Assembly (NCBI GenBank): GCA_035444405.1 | Contig: DAOMOP010000068.1 | Location: forward strand, 1 to 17,825 | From: DAOMOP01 sp035444405 | Lineage (GTDB): Bacteria; Pseudomonadota; Gammaproteobacteria; Burkholderiales; Rhodocyclaceae | Length of the DNA: 17,825 bases | Direction: 5' to 3' | In this document: one piece after another, positions 1 to 7,843 of the stretch | Layout of the letters: each line of letters opens with the position of its first letter | Numbering within the stretch: the stretch's first letter is position 1 | The notes under the pieces: generated by a model | Told to the model about the DNA's origin: nothing | Seen by the model: only the letters and a program-made list of their open reading frames with translations | The model's database searches: none | Translations under genes and position numbers: made by a program

Positions 1-59
1 AGATCATCGAGAACGAGCAGGTCCGCCAGGTCTACCTCGGCGAGCACTTCCGGCTCTGA
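1..59 (+). CDS. lptB: LptB, LPS export ABC transporter ATPase (3' end only)
   Basis: Only the last 18 codons and the TGA (57-59) are present; the reading frame starts at base 3. The visible C-terminus ends VRQVYLGEHFRL, the conserved tail of LptB, the cytoplasmic ATPase that with LptFG extracts lipopolysaccharide from the inner membrane. The tail alone would be thin evidence, but the next gene is rpoN, 10 bp downstream, and lptB-rpoN is the standard order in beta- and gammaproteobacteria. The 10-bp gap suggests that rpoN is transcribed from the lpt operon, at least in part. No catalytic motif is inside the window. Confidence 0.85.
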   Translation, partial: IIENEQVRQVYLGEHFRL

Positions 60-69
60 CGACGGCAGC

Positions 70-1506
70 ATGAAACCGACACTCCAGCTCAAGCTCTCGC
101 AACATCTGACGCTGACGCCGCAACTGCAGCAGTCGATCAAGCTCCTGCAGCTGTCGACGCTGGAGCTGAACCAGGAGATCGAGAAGTTCCTGCTCGAGAA
201 TCCGATGCTCGAACGCGAGGACGGCGACGAGGGCGATTTCGTCCCCGCCACCCAGAACTCCTCGCCCCCGAGCGACGAGCCCGCGGCCGGCCCCGACGGC
301 GGCGACGAACGCGACACCCGCCAGGACGCCGAGAGCTTCGACGAGGCGGCCGAGTGGTCGAGTGCGGCGAGCGGAGCGAGCCACCGCGACGACGACGAGG
401 ACGTCGATTACCAGGAGCTGCAGGCGGCCACGACCAGCCTGCGCGACCACCTCAACCAGCAGGTCAGCCTGTCGCCGCTGTCCGATCGCGACCGCATGCT
501 GGTGCGCTTCGTGATCGAGGCGATCGACGACGACGGCTACCTGAACCAGTCGCTCGAGGAGCTGCTCGAGCTGCTGCCGGCCGAGCTCGAGGTCACCCTC
601 GACGACCTGTCGATCGCGCTGCACCACGTGCAAAGCCTGGACCCGGCCGGCGTCGGCGCACGCACGCCACAGGAGTGCCTGAGCCTGCAGCTGCGCGCAC
701 TGCCCGCCAGCGCCGAGCGCGAGCTCGCGCTGACGATCGTCGACCGGCACCTCGACCTGCTCGCCGAGCGCAACTTCGTGCGTCTGAAGCGCGTCACCGG
801 CTGCAACGACGACGCGCTGCGCGCCGCACACGCACTGATCTGCAGCCTCGATCCGCACCCCGGGTCGCAGCATTCGGTGCAAGAGACCCGCTACGTCGTG
901 CCCGACGTCGTGGTGCGCAAGCTGCGCGGCCAGTGGAGCGCCAGCCTCAATGCCGAAGCGATGCCGAAGCTGCGCGTCAACGCCCTCTATGCGAGCATCC
1001 TCCAGCAGAACCGCGGCAGCAGCGGCGCGCTGTCGAGTCACCTGCAGGAAGCACGCTGGCTGATCAAGAACGTGCAGCAGCGCTTCGACACCATCCTGCG
1101 GGTGTCCCAGGCAATTGTTGACCAGCAGCGACAGTTCTTCGAATATGGCGAGGTCGCGATGCGCCCGCTCACGCTGCGCGAGATCGCCGACCAACTGGAG
1201 CTGCACGAGTCGACGATTTCGCGCGTGACGACGCAGAAGTACATGGCGACGCCGCGCGGTGTATTCGAATTGAAATATTTTTTCGGCAGTCACGTAGCCA
1301 CCGACACCGGTGGAGCGGCCTCGTCGACGGCGATCCGGGCGCTGATTCGCCAGCTCGTCGAGGCCGAGGACAGGAAAAAGCCGCTTTCCGACTCGAAGAT
1401 TGCCGAACTATTGGGCCAGCAGGGTATCGTGGTCGCGCGGCGCACCATTGCCAAATACCGCGAATCGCTGAGTATCCCGCCGGTCAGCCAGCGCAAGTCG
1501 ATCTGA
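70..1506 (+). CDS. rpoN: RNA polymerase sigma-54 factor RpoN
   Basis: 478 aa, close to the usual size (E. coli 477). The N-terminal 50 residues are the Gln/Leu-rich region I (LQLKLSQHLTLTPQLQQSIK) contacted by AAA+ activators. Residues about 50-118 form the acidic, poorly conserved region II, here rich in Asp, Glu, Ser and Pro. The core-binding part follows. The DNA-binding helix-turn-helix lies near residues 365-387 and contains HESTISR. The RpoN box ARRTIAKYRE is at 456-465; it reads the -24 element. The protein directs core polymerase to -24/-12 promoters of nitrogen, C4-dicarboxylate, motility and related genes. The ATG at 70 is chosen because it gives the canonical MKPTLQLKL start. hpf follows 17 bp after the stop, suggesting cotranscription. 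Confidence 0.98.
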   Translation: MKPTLQLKLSQHLTLTPQLQQSIKLLQLSTLELNQEIEKFLLENPMLEREDGDEGDFVPATQNSSPPSDEPAAGPDGGDERDTRQDAESFDEAAEWSSAASGASHRDDDEDVDYQELQAATTSLRDHLNQQVSLSPLSDRDRMLVRFVIEAIDDDGYLNQSLEELLELLPAELEVTLDDLSIALHHVQSLDPAGVGARTPQECLSLQLRALPASAERELALTIVDRHLDLLAERNFVRLKRVTGCNDDALRAAHALICSLDPHPGSQHSVQETRYVVPDVVVRKLRGQWSASLNAEAMPKLRVNALYASILQQNRGSSGALSSHLQEARWLIKNVQQRFDTILRVSQAIVDQQRQFFEYGEVAMRPLTLREIADQLELHESTISRVTTQKYMATPRGVFELKYFFGSHVATDTGGAASSTAIRALIRQLVEAEDRKKPLSDSKIAELLGQQGIVVARRTIAKYRESLSIPPVSQRKSI

Positions 1507-1523
1507 ACGCAAAAGGAGCAACC

Positions 1524-1847
1524 ATGAATCTCAACATCACCGGGCATCACGTCGAGGTCACGCAGGCCATCCGCGACTACGTCACGACCAAGCTCGATCG
1601 CGTGATCCGGCACTTCGACAATGTCACCAGCATCAACGTGATCCTCTCGGTGGAGAAGCTCAAGCACAAGGCGGAGGTGACACTGCACGTGCGCGGCAAG
1701 GACATCTTCGTCGAGAGCGACGACGGCGACATGTATGCCGCCATCGACAGCATGACCGACAAGCTCGACCGCCAGGTGCTAAAGTACAAGCAAAAGAATC
1801 ACGACCACGGCCACGACGCGCTCAAGCATCAGGTCACCGAGTCCTGA
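1524..1847 (+). CDS. hpf: Ribosome hibernation promoting factor, short form (HPF/RaiA family)
   Basis: 107 aa, a single HPF/RaiA beta-alpha-beta-beta-beta-alpha domain (MNLNITGHHVEVTQAIRDYV at the start, then VILSVEKLKHKAEVTLHV). It has the short tail of the E. coli HPF class and lacks the C-terminal dimerisation domain of long HPF. Proteins of this family bind the 30S decoding region where tRNA and mRNA sit, and silence ribosomes in stationary phase. A clear Shine-Dalgarno (AAAGGAG, about 1511-1517) stands 6-7 bp before the ATG. The C-terminus is His-rich (NHDHGHDALKH). Its place between rpoN and ptsN is the conserved location. Promoters inside rpoN cannot be excluded. Confidence 0.96.
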   Translation: MNLNITGHHVEVTQAIRDYVTTKLDRVIRHFDNVTSINVILSVEKLKHKAEVTLHVRGKDIFVESDDGDMYAAIDSMTDKLDRQVLKYKQKNHDHGHDALKHQVTES

Positions 1848-2137
1848 GAGCGTACGAAGCGATCGTGACCTGCAGGGTCGAGCGCACCGCACACACGAGC
1901 TGACAACGTGAAATATCAAGCAGATAGGCAACGAGGGAGCGAGTGAGCAACGCAGCGATCGACCCGCACGGCAGATCCGGCCATGCGTTCTGAGGCAGAC
2001 GTGACGTATTACGCCGCGCGCTCGGGCCAAGCCGTGTTTATAATCGCCAACCTCGAAGCGCACCTGGCGCATCCTTCAACCGTTCCCATGACTGCATGGC
2101 GCCGACCCATTCGGCCGACTGTGCAGGCATTCGCAAG
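1848..2137. other. 290-bp hpf-ptsN intergenic region
   Basis: No convincing gene is seen here. The region is less GC-rich than its surroundings in two patches, around 1900-1930 and 1995-2045. It holds a consensus -10 box at 2039-2044 (listed separately) and a weak alternative pair, CTGACA at 1900-1905 with GATAGG at 1923-1928 (17-bp spacer). I find no rho-independent terminator after hpf and no -24/-12 sigma-54 element. The gap probably gives ptsN-hprK a promoter of its own, apart from the lptB-rpoN-hpf transcript. Confidence 0.6.
2039..2044 (+). promoter_or_regulatory. Candidate -10 box for ptsN-hprK
   Basis: A perfect TATAAT lies 93 bp before the ptsN ATG. No good -35 hexamer is found 16-18 bp upstream, where the sequence is GC-rich. 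A TG two bases before the box nearly fits an extended -10, but with one base too many. This is a plausible sigma-70-type promoter judged by the -10 alone. Confidence 0.4.
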
Positions 2138-2623
2138 ATGAGCCTGATTGCCGACCTCCTCCCTCCTTCCAACGTCGTCGTCGACCTCGAGGCGAGCAGC
2201 AAGAAGCGCGTGTTCGAGCAGGCAGGCCTGCTGTTCGAGAACAATCAGGGTATCGCGCGTGGCGATGTCTTCGACAGCCTGTTCTCGCGCGAGCGCCTTG
2301 GCTCCACCGGACTGGGCCAGGGCATCGCGATCCCCCACGGCCGCATCAAGGGCCTGAAGGAGGCGGCCGGCGCATTCCTGCGGCTCACCACGCCGGTGCA
2401 GTTCGACGCGCCCGACGGCCGTCCGGTCGGCATGCTGTTCGTACTGCTGGTTCCGGAGCAGGCCAACGAGCAGCACCTGCAACTGCTGTCCGAGCTCGCA
2501 CAGATGTTCAGCGACAGCAACTTCCGCGAGCGGCTTGCGAACGCACCCGATGCCGCAACCGTGCACGCGCTGTTCGCAAACTGGGATCCGCATGCGACAG
2601 ACAAGCGTCGCGCAGCTGTTTGA
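2138..2623 (+). CDS. ptsN: PTS IIA-like nitrogen regulatory protein PtsN (EIIA-Ntr)
   Basis: 161 aa, a single EIIA fructose/mannitol-type domain. The phosphorylatable histidine is His67 in GIAIPHGRIKG, preceded by the conserved RERLGSTGLGQ. EIIA-Ntr receives phosphate from PtsP/NPr-type partners. It does not feed a sugar transporter but regulates potassium transport, nitrogen and carbon metabolism and stress responses. The ATG at 2138 gives MSLIADLLPPSNVV, the usual betaproteobacterial N-terminus. An in-frame ATG at 2096 would add 14 residues not typical of the family and has no better ribosome site. The 3' end overlaps hprK by 32 bp, so the two are probably translationally coupled. HprK is the expected regulatory partner of the PTS in betaproteobacteria. 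Confidence 0.95.
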   Translation: MSLIADLLPPSNVVVDLEASSKKRVFEQAGLLFENNQGIARGDVFDSLFSRERLGSTGLGQGIAIPHGRIKGLKEAAGAFLRLTTPVQFDAPDGRPVGMLFVLLVPEQANEQHLQLLSELAQMFSDSNFRERLANAPDAATVHALFANWDPHATDKRRAAV

Positions 2624-3596
2624 CACCCAGGGCGCACTACTCGAGCTCACTCGCGTCTGCGGCGATCTCGACCGTGTCCTGTCGGTCGCCGAGGCACGCA
2701 TCTGGCCGGCCGATCTGGTCGGCCACCTCAACCTGATCCACCCCGAACGACTGCAGGTCATCGGCGCGGCCGAGATGACCTGGGCACAGCGCCAGTCGCG
2801 CGACAAGATCGCCCACCACCTGCACGAGATCTTTGCGGCGCGACCGCCGGCCATCATCATGGCCGACGGCTGCGAGCCGCCCGGCATGGTGCGCTCGATC
2901 TGCGAGGCGACCAACGTCGCACTGCTGACCACCCCCCTGCCGGCCGCCAGCGTGATCGACCAGCTGCGCCTGTACCTGTCGCGCCAGCTCGCCGAGAAGA
3001 TCTCTCTGCATGGCGTGTTCATGGACGTGCTCGGCCTGGGGGTGTTCATCACCGGCGATTCGGGCGCGGGCAAGTCGGAACTCGCGCTCGAGCTGATCTC
3101 GCGCGGCCATGGCCTGGTCGCCGACGACATCGTCGAGTTTTCGCGCATCGCACCCCAGGTGCTCGAGGGACGCTGCCCCGAGTTGCTGCAGGATTTCATC
3201 GAGGTGCGCGGGCTCGGTGTGCTCAACATCCGCACGATCTTCGGCGAGACCGCCTGCCGGCGCAAGATGCGCCTGCGTCTGGTGGTCTACCTGCAGCGCC
3301 GCATACCGGGGCAGGACGATCCATCGCGCCTGCCGATTCACCTCGAGACGCAGGAGATCCTCGGCGTCTCCGTGCCGCGCACCATCCTGCCGGTGGCCGC
3401 CGGCCGCAACCTCGCAGTGCTGCTCGAGGCGGCGGTGCGCTCGACCATCCTGCAGCTGCGTGGCATCGACTCGACACAGGACTTCATCGAGCGCCAGCAG
3501 CGCATGATCGAGCGGGATGGCCAGCACGGCGAGGCGAGGCGAGCCGCATCGCCGCTCGCGCCCACACCATCGCCGCGCGACCCCGAGCAGCACTGA
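2592..3596 (+). CDS. hprK: HPr kinase/phosphorylase HprK
   Basis: 334 aa. The Walker A P-loop GDSGAGKSE is at residues 155-163. The HprK signature EVRGLGVLNIRT is at 204-215. The N-terminus (MRQTSVAQLFD) matches the family, which fixes the start at 2592; an in-frame ATG at 2535 lies deep inside ptsN and adds unrelated residues. The enzyme phosphorylates and dephosphorylates HPr on its regulatory serine. In proteobacteria it sits with PTS genes that mostly lack sugar permeases and is thought to be a regulatory switch. The last 20 or so residues form a Pro/Ala/Arg-rich tail of low complexity. In many betaproteobacteria rapZ follows hprK; here ilvA does. Confidence 0.95.
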   Translation: MRQTSVAQLFDTQGALLELTRVCGDLDRVLSVAEARIWPADLVGHLNLIHPERLQVIGAAEMTWAQRQSRDKIAHHLHEIFAARPPAIIMADGCEPPGMVRSICEATNVALLTTPLPAASVIDQLRLYLSRQLAEKISLHGVFMDVLGLGVFITGDSGAGKSELALELISRGHGLVADDIVEFSRIAPQVLEGRCPELLQDFIEVRGLGVLNIRTIFGETACRRKMRLRLVVYLQRRIPGQDDPSRLPIHLETQEILGVSVPRTILPVAAGRNLAVLLEAAVRSTILQLRGIDSTQDFIERQQRMIERDGQHGEARRAASPLAPTPSPRDPEQH

Positions 3597-3739
3597 TCGG
3601 CGCAGTGGTGCGGCGCCCCGCCGCCCGCCCGCGACGGCAGCGCCCCGCCGGGCAGGACAAGCCCGCAGCCGCCCTTGCCTCGCGCCCTGCTCGCCTGCTA
3701 CGCTCGGTCTCTTTGGCTTCGGCCGCGCAGACCCCGCAC
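3597..3739. other. 143-bp hprK-ilvA gap with a weak candidate promoter
   Basis: This is very GC-rich sequence without a clear terminator. A weak promoter-like pair, TTGCCT (3675-3680) and TACGCT (3699-3704) with an 18-bp spacer, precedes ilvA by about 35 bp. The ilvA frame is open upstream to a GTG at 3605, but that extension is Arg/Ala/Pro-rich and looks like GC-driven noise. No leader peptide rich in branched-chain amino acid codons and no attenuator-like hairpins were seen. Confidence 0.3.
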
Positions 3740-5260
3740 ATGGCATACGCAAGCTCGGACTACCTCGAAAGAATCCTCAACGCGCAGGTCTACGACGTCG
3801 CGCAGGAGACGCCGCTCGACCTGGCCACGAATCTTTCGGCGCGCATCCACAATCGCCTGTACCTCAAGCGCGAGGACATGCAGCCGGTGTTCAGCTTCAA
3901 GATCCGCGGCGCCTACAACAAGATGGCGAACCTGTCGCCGCAGGCGCTCAAGCGTGGCGTGATCTGCGCGTCGGCCGGCAACCACGCGCAGGGGGTCGCG
4001 ATGTCGGCGCAGACACTGGGCACGCGCGCGGTCATCGTGATGCCGGTGTCGACGCCGCAGATCAAGGTCGACGCGGTGCGCGGGCGCGGTGGCGAGGTGG
4101 TGCTGTTCGGCGACTCGTTCTCGGACGCCTACGCGCATGCCAAGGAGCTGGAAAAGGCCGAGCGGCTCACCTTCGTCCACCCCTTCGACGACCCTGACGT
4201 CATTGCCGGCCAGGGCACCATCGGCATGGAGATCCTGCGCGCCCACCATAAGCCGATCCACGCCATCTTCTGCTGCGTCGGCGGCGGCGGACTGATCGCC
4301 GGCGTGGCCGCCTACGTGAAGCGCCTGCGCCCGGAAACACGCATCATCGGCGTCGAGGCCGTCGATGCCGACGCGATGACGCGCTCGCTCGCAGCGGGCG
4401 AGCGGGTGATGCTCGAGCAGGTGGGGCTGTTTGCCGACGGCGCGGCGGTCAAGCAGGTCGGCGCGGAGACCTTCCGCCTGTGTCAGCAGTACGTCGACGA
4501 GATGATCCTGGTCGACAACGACGCGATCTGCGCGGCGATCAAGGACGTGTTCGAGGATACGCGCTCCATCCTCGAGCCGGCCGGCGCGCTGGCAGTGGCC
4601 GGCGCCAAGGAATACGCGAAACGCCACAAGCTGCGCGACAAGAGCCTGGTCGCGGTGGCCTCCGGGGCGAACATGAATTTCGATCGGCTGCGCTTCGTCG
4701 CCGAGCGCGCCGAACTGGGCGAACAGCGTGAGGCGGTGCTCGCCGTGACGATTCCGGAACGCCCCGGCTCGTTCAAGAAGTTCTGCAGCCTGGTCGGCCA
4801 TCGCAACATCACCGAGTTCAACTATCGCTACGCGGACCCGCAGCAGGCCCACATCTTCGTCGGCGTCACCGTGCACAACCGCGCCGAGGCGGGCCGATTG
4901 GTCGAACTGCTCGCGCGCCACGAGCTGCCGGCGCTCGATCTGACCGACGACGAGATGGCCAAGACCCACATCCGCTACATGGTCGGCGGACGGGCGCCGC
5001 AGGTCGACAACGAGCTGCTGTATCGCTTCATGTTCCCGGAGCGACCCGGCGCGCTGATGAATTTTCTCGCCAACCTGCGCTCGGACTGGAACATCAGCCT
5101 GTTCCACTACCGCAACCACGGCTCGGACTTCGGACGCGTGCTGGTGGGCATGCAGGTAACGCCCGACGACAAGATCGCATTCCAGGACTTCCTCGACCGC
5201 CTCGGCTACGAGTACGCCGACGAGTCGCAGAACCCCGCCTACCGGCTGTTTCTGGCCTGA
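3740..5260 (+). CDS. ilvA: Threonine ammonia-lyase, biosynthetic (threonine deaminase IlvA)
   Basis: 506 aa, the long biosynthetic form (E. coli 514). The N-terminal fold-type II PLP domain holds the Schiff-base lysine K54 in FSFKIRGAYN and the phosphate-binding glycine loop GGGGL at 181-185. Two ACT-like regulatory modules follow, each with an ERPG motif (PERPGSFKKF and PERPGALMNF). They normally carry isoleucine inhibition and valine activation, so this is not the short catabolic TdcB type. The enzyme converts L-threonine to 2-oxobutanoate, the first committed step to isoleucine. The ATG at 3740 gives MAYASSDYLERIL, the expected N-terminus. Its final codons overlap the convergent formyl-THF cyclo-ligase gene by 22 bp. 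Confidence 0.96.
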   Translation: MAYASSDYLERILNAQVYDVAQETPLDLATNLSARIHNRLYLKREDMQPVFSFKIRGAYNKMANLSPQALKRGVICASAGNHAQGVAMSAQTLGTRAVIVMPVSTPQIKVDAVRGRGGEVVLFGDSFSDAYAHAKELEKAERLTFVHPFDDPDVIAGQGTIGMEILRAHHKPIHAIFCCVGGGGLIAGVAAYVKRLRPETRIIGVEAVDADAMTRSLAAGERVMLEQVGLFADGAAVKQVGAETFRLCQQYVDEMILVDNDAICAAIKDVFEDTRSILEPAGALAVAGAKEYAKRHKLRDKSLVAVASGANMNFDRLRFVAERAELGEQREAVLAVTIPERPGSFKKFCSLVGHRNITEFNYRYADPQQAHIFVGVTVHNRAEAGRLVELLARHELPALDLTDDEMAKTHIRYMVGGRAPQVDNELLYRFMFPERPGALMNFLANLRSDWNISLFHYRNHGSDFGRVLVGMQVTPDDKIAFQDFLDRLGYEYADESQNPAYRLFLA

Positions 5261-5835
5261 AACGCGCCGGCCTCGGTGACGATCCAGTCCATCGGCTGGT
5301 CGTGTGCCTGCGGATACACCGAATCGCTGCGCCCGAGCTCGAAGCCGACGCCGATGGCAAGCGCCGGCAGGCTCGCCAGCGTGCGGTCGAAATAGCCCCC
5401 GCCGTAGCCCAGGCGATAGCCACGGGCATCGAAGGCATTGAGCGGCACGAGCACCACGTCGGGCACCACGGTGTCGCCTGCCGGGGGATGCGGTATCCCG
5501 TGGCGGTCGGCCACCAGCGCCATGCCGGGCACCCACGGGCGGAAGGCGAGCGGGTGCTCCCGCTCGAGCACCACCGGCAAGGCCGCCGTGCGCGCGGCGT
5601 CGGCATGGGTCCACCGCCCCATCAGCCGGCGCAGGTCCGGTTCGCCGCGAAACGGCCAGCAGAAGGCCACCGTCATCGGCGCCAGCGTCTCGAGCAGCTC
5701 GGCCAGGTGCGCCTCGAGGCGCGTATTGAGCGCCGCATGAGCCGTCACCGTCAGCGCCTCACGCGCGCTGATCGTCGTACGGCGCAGCTCGCGCCGCAGC
5801 ATTAGAATGTCGCTGTCGCTCGACGACGGAGTCAT
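5239..5835 (-). CDS. 5-formyltetrahydrofolate cyclo-ligase (MTHFS family)
   Basis: 198 aa from the ATG at 5835, the usual length. The family signature GYGGGYFDR is at residues 143-151. A basic N-terminal helix (LRRELRR) and VPDVVLVPLNAFD before the signature also fit. The enzyme uses ATP to turn 5-formyl-THF into 5,10-methenyl-THF, returning an inhibitory folate store to the one-carbon pool. The frame stays open upstream to 5946, but that extension runs across the slt start and is unlike the family. The start could also be the ATG at 5802. The 3' end overlaps ilvA on the other strand. The 5' end is 48 bp from the divergent slt gene, so both starts share a very short control region. Confidence 0.9.
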   Translation of the reverse strand: MTPSSSDSDILMLRRELRRTTISAREALTVTAHAALNTRLEAHLAELLETLAPMTVAFCWPFRGEPDLRRLMGRWTHADAARTAALPVVLEREHPLAFRPWVPGMALVADRHGIPHPPAGDTVVPDVVLVPLNAFDARGYRLGYGGGYFDRTLASLPALAIGVGFELGRSDSVYPQAHDQPMDWIVTEAGAFQARNSR

Positions 5836-5883
5836 CGCATCCGGACCCGCCGTGTCGGGCTGCATCGGGGAGGTTCGACAAGA

Positions 5884-7812
5884 ATGATTCATCGCTTCGT
5901 TTCCGTACTGGCCATCCTGCTCGCATTCTCGATCGCATCGGCACACGGCAGGCAGGGCGACGAGCGGATTCTAGCGGCCCGCGAGGCGCTGCGCACGGGC
6001 GATCGCGCCACCCTCGAGCGTCTGGCCGCCACGCCGGACGATCACCTGCTCGATGCCTACGTCGAATACTGGCTGCTGGTGAACATGCTCGCCCGCCCCG
6101 AAGCGCCGCCGGCCGACCGGCTGATCGCCTTCATCGACCGGCACCGCGACGGCGTCGCAGCCGAGCGGCTGCGTGCCTACTGGCTGCAACGTCTCGCCAA
6201 GGACGGCGACTGGGTCGGCTTTCTGCACGTGTTTCGCGAGCACGAACGCCCCGACGCCGAGCTGCGCTGCCTCGCCTGGCAGGCACGCCGGGCGACCGGC
6301 GACGCGCGCGTGCTCGCCGAAGTCGCCGCCCAATGGCGCGAGCTCCTCGACGCGCCCGACGCCTGCCAACCGGTCATGCGCGAGGCCGCGCTCGGCGGGC
6401 AAGTCAGCGAGGACGAGGTATGGTGGCGCTTCCGGCGCCAGATCGACAGCCGCACGCCACAGGCCGCGCGTACCACGCTGGCGTGGCTGCCCGCCGGCCG
6501 TGCCCCCGAGTTGACGCAGCTCGACCGGCTGGTCGATTCGCCCTCCGCGTTCATCGATCGGCTCCGGCCGAATTTCGCGGTGCGACGCGGCGAGCGCGAA
6601 TTCGCGCTGGCCGCGCTGATCCGCCTCGCCCGCGAGGACGCACGCGCCGCCCACCAGCGGCTGTCGCGGCTGTACGATCGCCTCGAGCACGACGAGCGCG
6701 GCCGCATCTATGCCGTGCTCGGCCTGCACGGGGCACAGTCCCGGCTGCCCGAGGCCGACGACTGGTTTCGTGCCGCCGGCAGCGTCGACATGACCGCCGC
6801 CCAGCGCGCGTGGCGCGTGCGTGCAGCGCTGCGCATCGAGAACTGGCACCGCGTCGAGGCGACGATCGCGTCGCTCGACGCAGCCGAGCGCGACGCACCC
6901 GAGTGGGTCTATTGGCTCGCCCGTGCGCACGCCGCCCGAGGCCGGCACGACGCCGCGCGCGCGCTGTACGAGCGCATCGCCGGTGAGGCCCACTTCTACG
7001 GCATGCTCGCGGCCGACGAGCTGGGCCGATCGTTCATGCCGCCACCCGACGACGCCGTCGCCGCCCGCGACCGCACGCGCGTCGCCAACGACCCCGCGAT
7101 CGCGCGCGCCCTCGCCTTCTACCGCCTCGGCCTGACCACCGAAGCCACACGCGAATGGATCCACGCGCTGCGCGGCCGCGACCGCGGTTTTCTGCTCGCC
7201 GCCGCGCACCACGCGCTGGCGAACCAGCTCTACGACCGCGCCATCAACACCGCCGAGCTCGCCGACCCGAACGCGAACTTCGAGATCCGCTTCATCGCAC
7301 CGTATCGCGAGCTGATCGAACCGCAGGTGCGGAGCCAGGGGCTGGACCTCGCGTGGGTGTATGGACTGATGCGCCAGGAAAGCCGCTTCATCGTCCCGGC
7401 CCGCTCGAGCGCCGGCGCACAGGGGCTGATGCAGGTCATGCCGGCAACCGGCAAGTGGGTCGCCAAGCGTATCGGCCTGTCCGGCTATCATCCGCGCATG
7501 CTCGGCGACCCCGATACCAACGTCCTGCTCGGAACGAGCTACATGCGCATCATCCTGAGCGGGCTTGACAACCATCCGGTGCTGGCCTCCGCCGGTTACA
7601 ATGCCGGACCGGGGCGTGCGCGCCGATGGCGCGACGAGCGACCGATCGAGGCTGCGATCTATGCCGAAACCATCCCCTTCGACGAGACGCGCGACTATGT
7701 CAAGAAGGTACTGGCCAACGCCGTCATCTATGCCGCCATGTTCGAGCGCCGCCCGCAATCGCTGAAGGCCCGTCTGGATGTGATCGCACCCGGCTCCGAA
7801 ACCGACTCCTGA
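5884..7812 (+). CDS. slt: Soluble lytic murein transglycosylase (Slt70-like)
   Basis: 642 aa, similar in size to E. coli Slt70 (about 645 with signal peptide). A signal peptide occupies residues 1-20 with a likely cleavage after ASA, so the protein is periplasmic. Residues about 25-450 are alpha-helical and rich in Ala, Arg and Leu, as in the U/L superhelical ring. The C-terminal catalytic domain has the glutamate E499 in MRQESRF, then GAQGLMQVMPATG, YNAGPGR (572-578) and IPFDETRDYVKKV. It cleaves the MurNAc-GlcNAc bond with formation of 1,6-anhydroMurNAc during peptidoglycan turnover. A strong Shine-Dalgarno (GGGGAGG, 5867-5873) precedes the ATG by 10 bp. The SDR gene follows 31 bp downstream. 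Confidence 0.94.
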   Translation: MIHRFVSVLAILLAFSIASAHGRQGDERILAAREALRTGDRATLERLAATPDDHLLDAYVEYWLLVNMLARPEAPPADRLIAFIDRHRDGVAAERLRAYWLQRLAKDGDWVGFLHVFREHERPDAELRCLAWQARRATGDARVLAEVAAQWRELLDAPDACQPVMREAALGGQVSEDEVWWRFRRQIDSRTPQAARTTLAWLPAGRAPELTQLDRLVDSPSAFIDRLRPNFAVRRGEREFALAALIRLAREDARAAHQRLSRLYDRLEHDERGRIYAVLGLHGAQSRLPEADDWFRAAGSVDMTAAQRAWRVRAALRIENWHRVEATIASLDAAERDAPEWVYWLARAHAARGRHDAARALYERIAGEAHFYGMLAADELGRSFMPPPDDAVAARDRTRVANDPAIARALAFYRLGLTTEATREWIHALRGRDRGFLLAAAHHALANQLYDRAINTAELADPNANFEIRFIAPYRELIEPQVRSQGLDLAWVYGLMRQESRFIVPARSSAGAQGLMQVMPATGKWVAKRIGLSGYHPRMLGDPDTNVLLGTSYMRIILSGLDNHPVLASAGYNAGPGRARRWRDERPIEAAIYAETIPFDETRDYVKKVLANAVIYAAMFERRPQSLKARLDVIAPGSETDS

Positions 7813-7843
7813 CCGACTGTTCTCGACTCACACTTCGACCAAA

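Noticed and set aside
4..1293. Long minus-strand frame opposite rpoN (429 codons).
   Set aside because: Shadow of rpoN: leucine/arginine/glutamine-rich translation with no domain. Similar long opposite-strand frames over hprK (2637-3752), ilvA (3698-5614), slt (5971-7758) and ttcA/FHA (14163-16370) are rejected for the same reason.
1983..2141. A 52-codon plus-strand ORF in the hpf-ptsN gap whose TGA overlaps the ptsN ATG (ATGA).
   Set aside because: It has no ribosome site, the consensus -10 box lies inside it, and the product resembles no family. The overlap is probably chance.
3605..3739. In-frame 45-codon extension of ilvA from a GTG.
   Set aside because: The extension is Arg/Ala/Pro-rich, as expected from GC-rich noncoding DNA, and the ATG at 3740 gives the family N-terminus.
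5836..5946. N-terminal extension of the formyl-THF cyclo-ligase across the slt start.
   Set aside because: It would overlap slt by 63 bp, is unlike the family and is cysteine-rich at the start; the ATG at 5835 gives the normal length.
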